Below, piece after piece: positions 5,139-5,966 of a stretch of 5,966 nt of DNA. The stretch's first letter is position 1; every line of letters starts with the position of its first letter. The notes under the pieces are model-generated. The model ran no database searches. It saw nothing but the letters and a program-made list of their open reading frames with translations, and was not told the DNA's origin. The stretch covers positions 1 through 5,966 of the forward strand of contig JABIVN010000218.1 of NCBI GenBank assembly GCA_018667205.1, given 5' to 3'. Position numbers and translations under genes: made by a program. This stretch comes from Gammaproteobacteria bacterium (GTDB lineage Bacteria; Pseudomonadota; Gammaproteobacteria; Pseudomonadales; Azotimanducaceae).

Positions 5139-5966
5139 ATGAAAATCGGAATATCGGTGACTTCTTCGCATTCGGTAAAGGATCCGCGTGAAGGGGCGCG
5201 TAACATGATTGAGCGGGCCAGGGCATCCCGTGATGCCGGGCTCGACACGCTATTTGTGGGTGATCACCATGTGACGCCGTTTCCTTACTACCAAAACAAT
5301 GTGATGCTGGCGCGAATGCTGGCGGAGTGGGGTGATAAACCCTACGGGGCATTATATCTGTTGCCCCTCTGGCACCCTGTCACGCTGGCTGAACAAATCG
5401 GTACCCTTGCCAGCTTGGGTAAGGGGCAGTTCATCATGCAGTGTGGCCTGGGCGACGAGCGCCAGGGCAAAGCAATGGGTATCGATATGTCCAAAAAAGT
5501 CGGCATGTTTGTTGCCAGCGTTAACAGCATGCGCGGGATGTGGCGCGGCGAAAGGGTTGACGAGCCAAAATACTGGAACCTTTCACAGGCGAAAATTTCT
5601 CCGGTGCCAACTGACCATGTTGATATATGGGTGGGGTCGCTGGTGGATAAGGCTATAGAACGCACGGCGCGTATGGCAGAGGGTTGGCTTGCTGCGCCGT
5701 CCTTGTCGCCGGTTGATTCTGGCAAAGTACTAGATCGCTATATGGAACACTGTGCTAAATATGATCGTGTGCCGACGGCAAAAGCTATTCGCAGAGATAT
5801 TTATGTTGGTTCCTCCAGTCGTGATGCTAAGAAAGTCGCCACGCCCTACGTTGATAAAGGTTACCGAGGTATTCCGGATGATGCGTTGCTGATTGGCTCG
5901 GCCTCAGAAGTTGCGGGCCAGATTAGGGTGCTTGAAGAGCAGGGCTTCACCGACATTATCGTGCGA
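5139..5966 (+). CDS. Luciferase-like (LLM class) flavin-dependent oxidoreductase, C-terminus missing
   Basis: The first 276 codons of a bacterial-luciferase-like TIM-barrel oxidoreductase; the frame is open to the window edge, and the family usually has about 300-360 residues, so most of the protein is here. These enzymes use reduced FMN or coenzyme F420 to oxygenate or reduce an organic substrate in the cytoplasm. The N-terminal strand KIGISVT is followed by a helix and GLDTLFVGDHHVTP (34-47), the characteristic end of the second strand. LYLLPLWHPVTLAEQIGTL (72-90) is the conserved strand and helix after it, then GQFIMQCGLGD (96-106), and a DIWVGS-type strand follows near 160-167. Cofactor choice between FMN and F420 cannot be decided; FMN would be the default in a proteobacterium. 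The start at 5139 is supported by AAGGA 5 nt upstream. As third gene after an SDR and an SRPBCC protein it probably supplies the oxygenase or reductase step of a small catabolic pathway (inference). Confidence 0.87.
   Translation, partial: MKIGISVTSSHSVKDPREGARNMIERARASRDAGLDTLFVGDHHVTPFPYYQNNVMLARMLAEWGDKPYGALYLLPLWHPVTLAEQIGTLASLGKGQFIMQCGLGDERQGKAMGIDMSKKVGMFVASVNSMRGMWRGERVDEPKYWNLSQAKISPVPTDHVDIWVGSLVDKAIERTARMAEGWLAAPSLSPVDSGKVLDRYMEHCAKYDRVPTAKAIRRDIYVGSSSRDAKKVATPYVDKGYRGIPDDALLIGSASEVAGQIRVLEEQGFTDIIVR

Noticed and set aside
5342..5725. Open frame of 127 codons on the minus strand
   Set aside because: It is antisense to the clearly recognisable luciferase-like oxidoreductase gene and has no features of its own.

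Overview
This window looks like a piece of a bacterial chromosome. Its Shine-Dalgarno sites, sigma70-like promoter hexamers, roughly even base composition and closely packed enzyme genes fit a free-living proteobacterium, perhaps a marine gammaproteobacterium. That placement is inferred from gene content and style; there is no rRNA or phylogenetic marker here. I see no tRNA, rRNA, CRISPR array, insertion sequence, integrase or phage gene.

Layout. Two divergent gene groups meet at a 74-bp intergenic region (3753-3826). To its left, three genes read leftward on the minus strand. They are an adenosine-deaminase-superfamily protein (2760-3752), an aminoglycoside-phosphotransferase/ecdysteroid-kinase-like small-molecule kinase (1499-2557), and a D-aminoacylase-like amidohydrolase that runs off the left edge (1-1257). 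They are separated by about 200 and 240 bp, so each may have its own promoter. To the right, three genes read rightward and look like one operon. They are a short-chain dehydrogenase (3827-4621), an SRPBCC/START-fold ligand-binding protein only 10 bp downstream with its ribosome-binding site overlapping the previous stop codon (4632-5069), and a luciferase-like flavin-dependent monooxygenase/reductase that runs off the right edge (5139-5966).

How the genes may work together. All six products appear cytoplasmic: no signal peptide or membrane segment is evident. SDR, SRPBCC and luciferase-like oxidoreductase genes often occur together in clusters for catabolism or modification of hydrophobic or cyclic small molecules. 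A small-molecule kinase and two amidohydrolase-superfamily enzymes (one C-N deacylase-like, one deaminase-like) would fit such a scavenging or degradation locus. The substrate cannot be read from the sequence.

Regulation. The central intergenic region holds a good rightward promoter (TTGACT, 17 bp, AATACT) and a leftward -10 (CATAAT). Between them is a 13-bp sequence that recurs, with two differences, upstream of the kinase gene. Small inverted repeats surround candidate -10 boxes upstream of the other two minus-strand genes. These are suggestive sites for shared local control, but no regulator gene is in the window.

Overall this is an ordinary-looking accessory metabolic region. I did not find a clearly new system. 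The most useful leads are the substituted active-site motifs of the two amidohydrolase-superfamily enzymes and the repeated promoter element.
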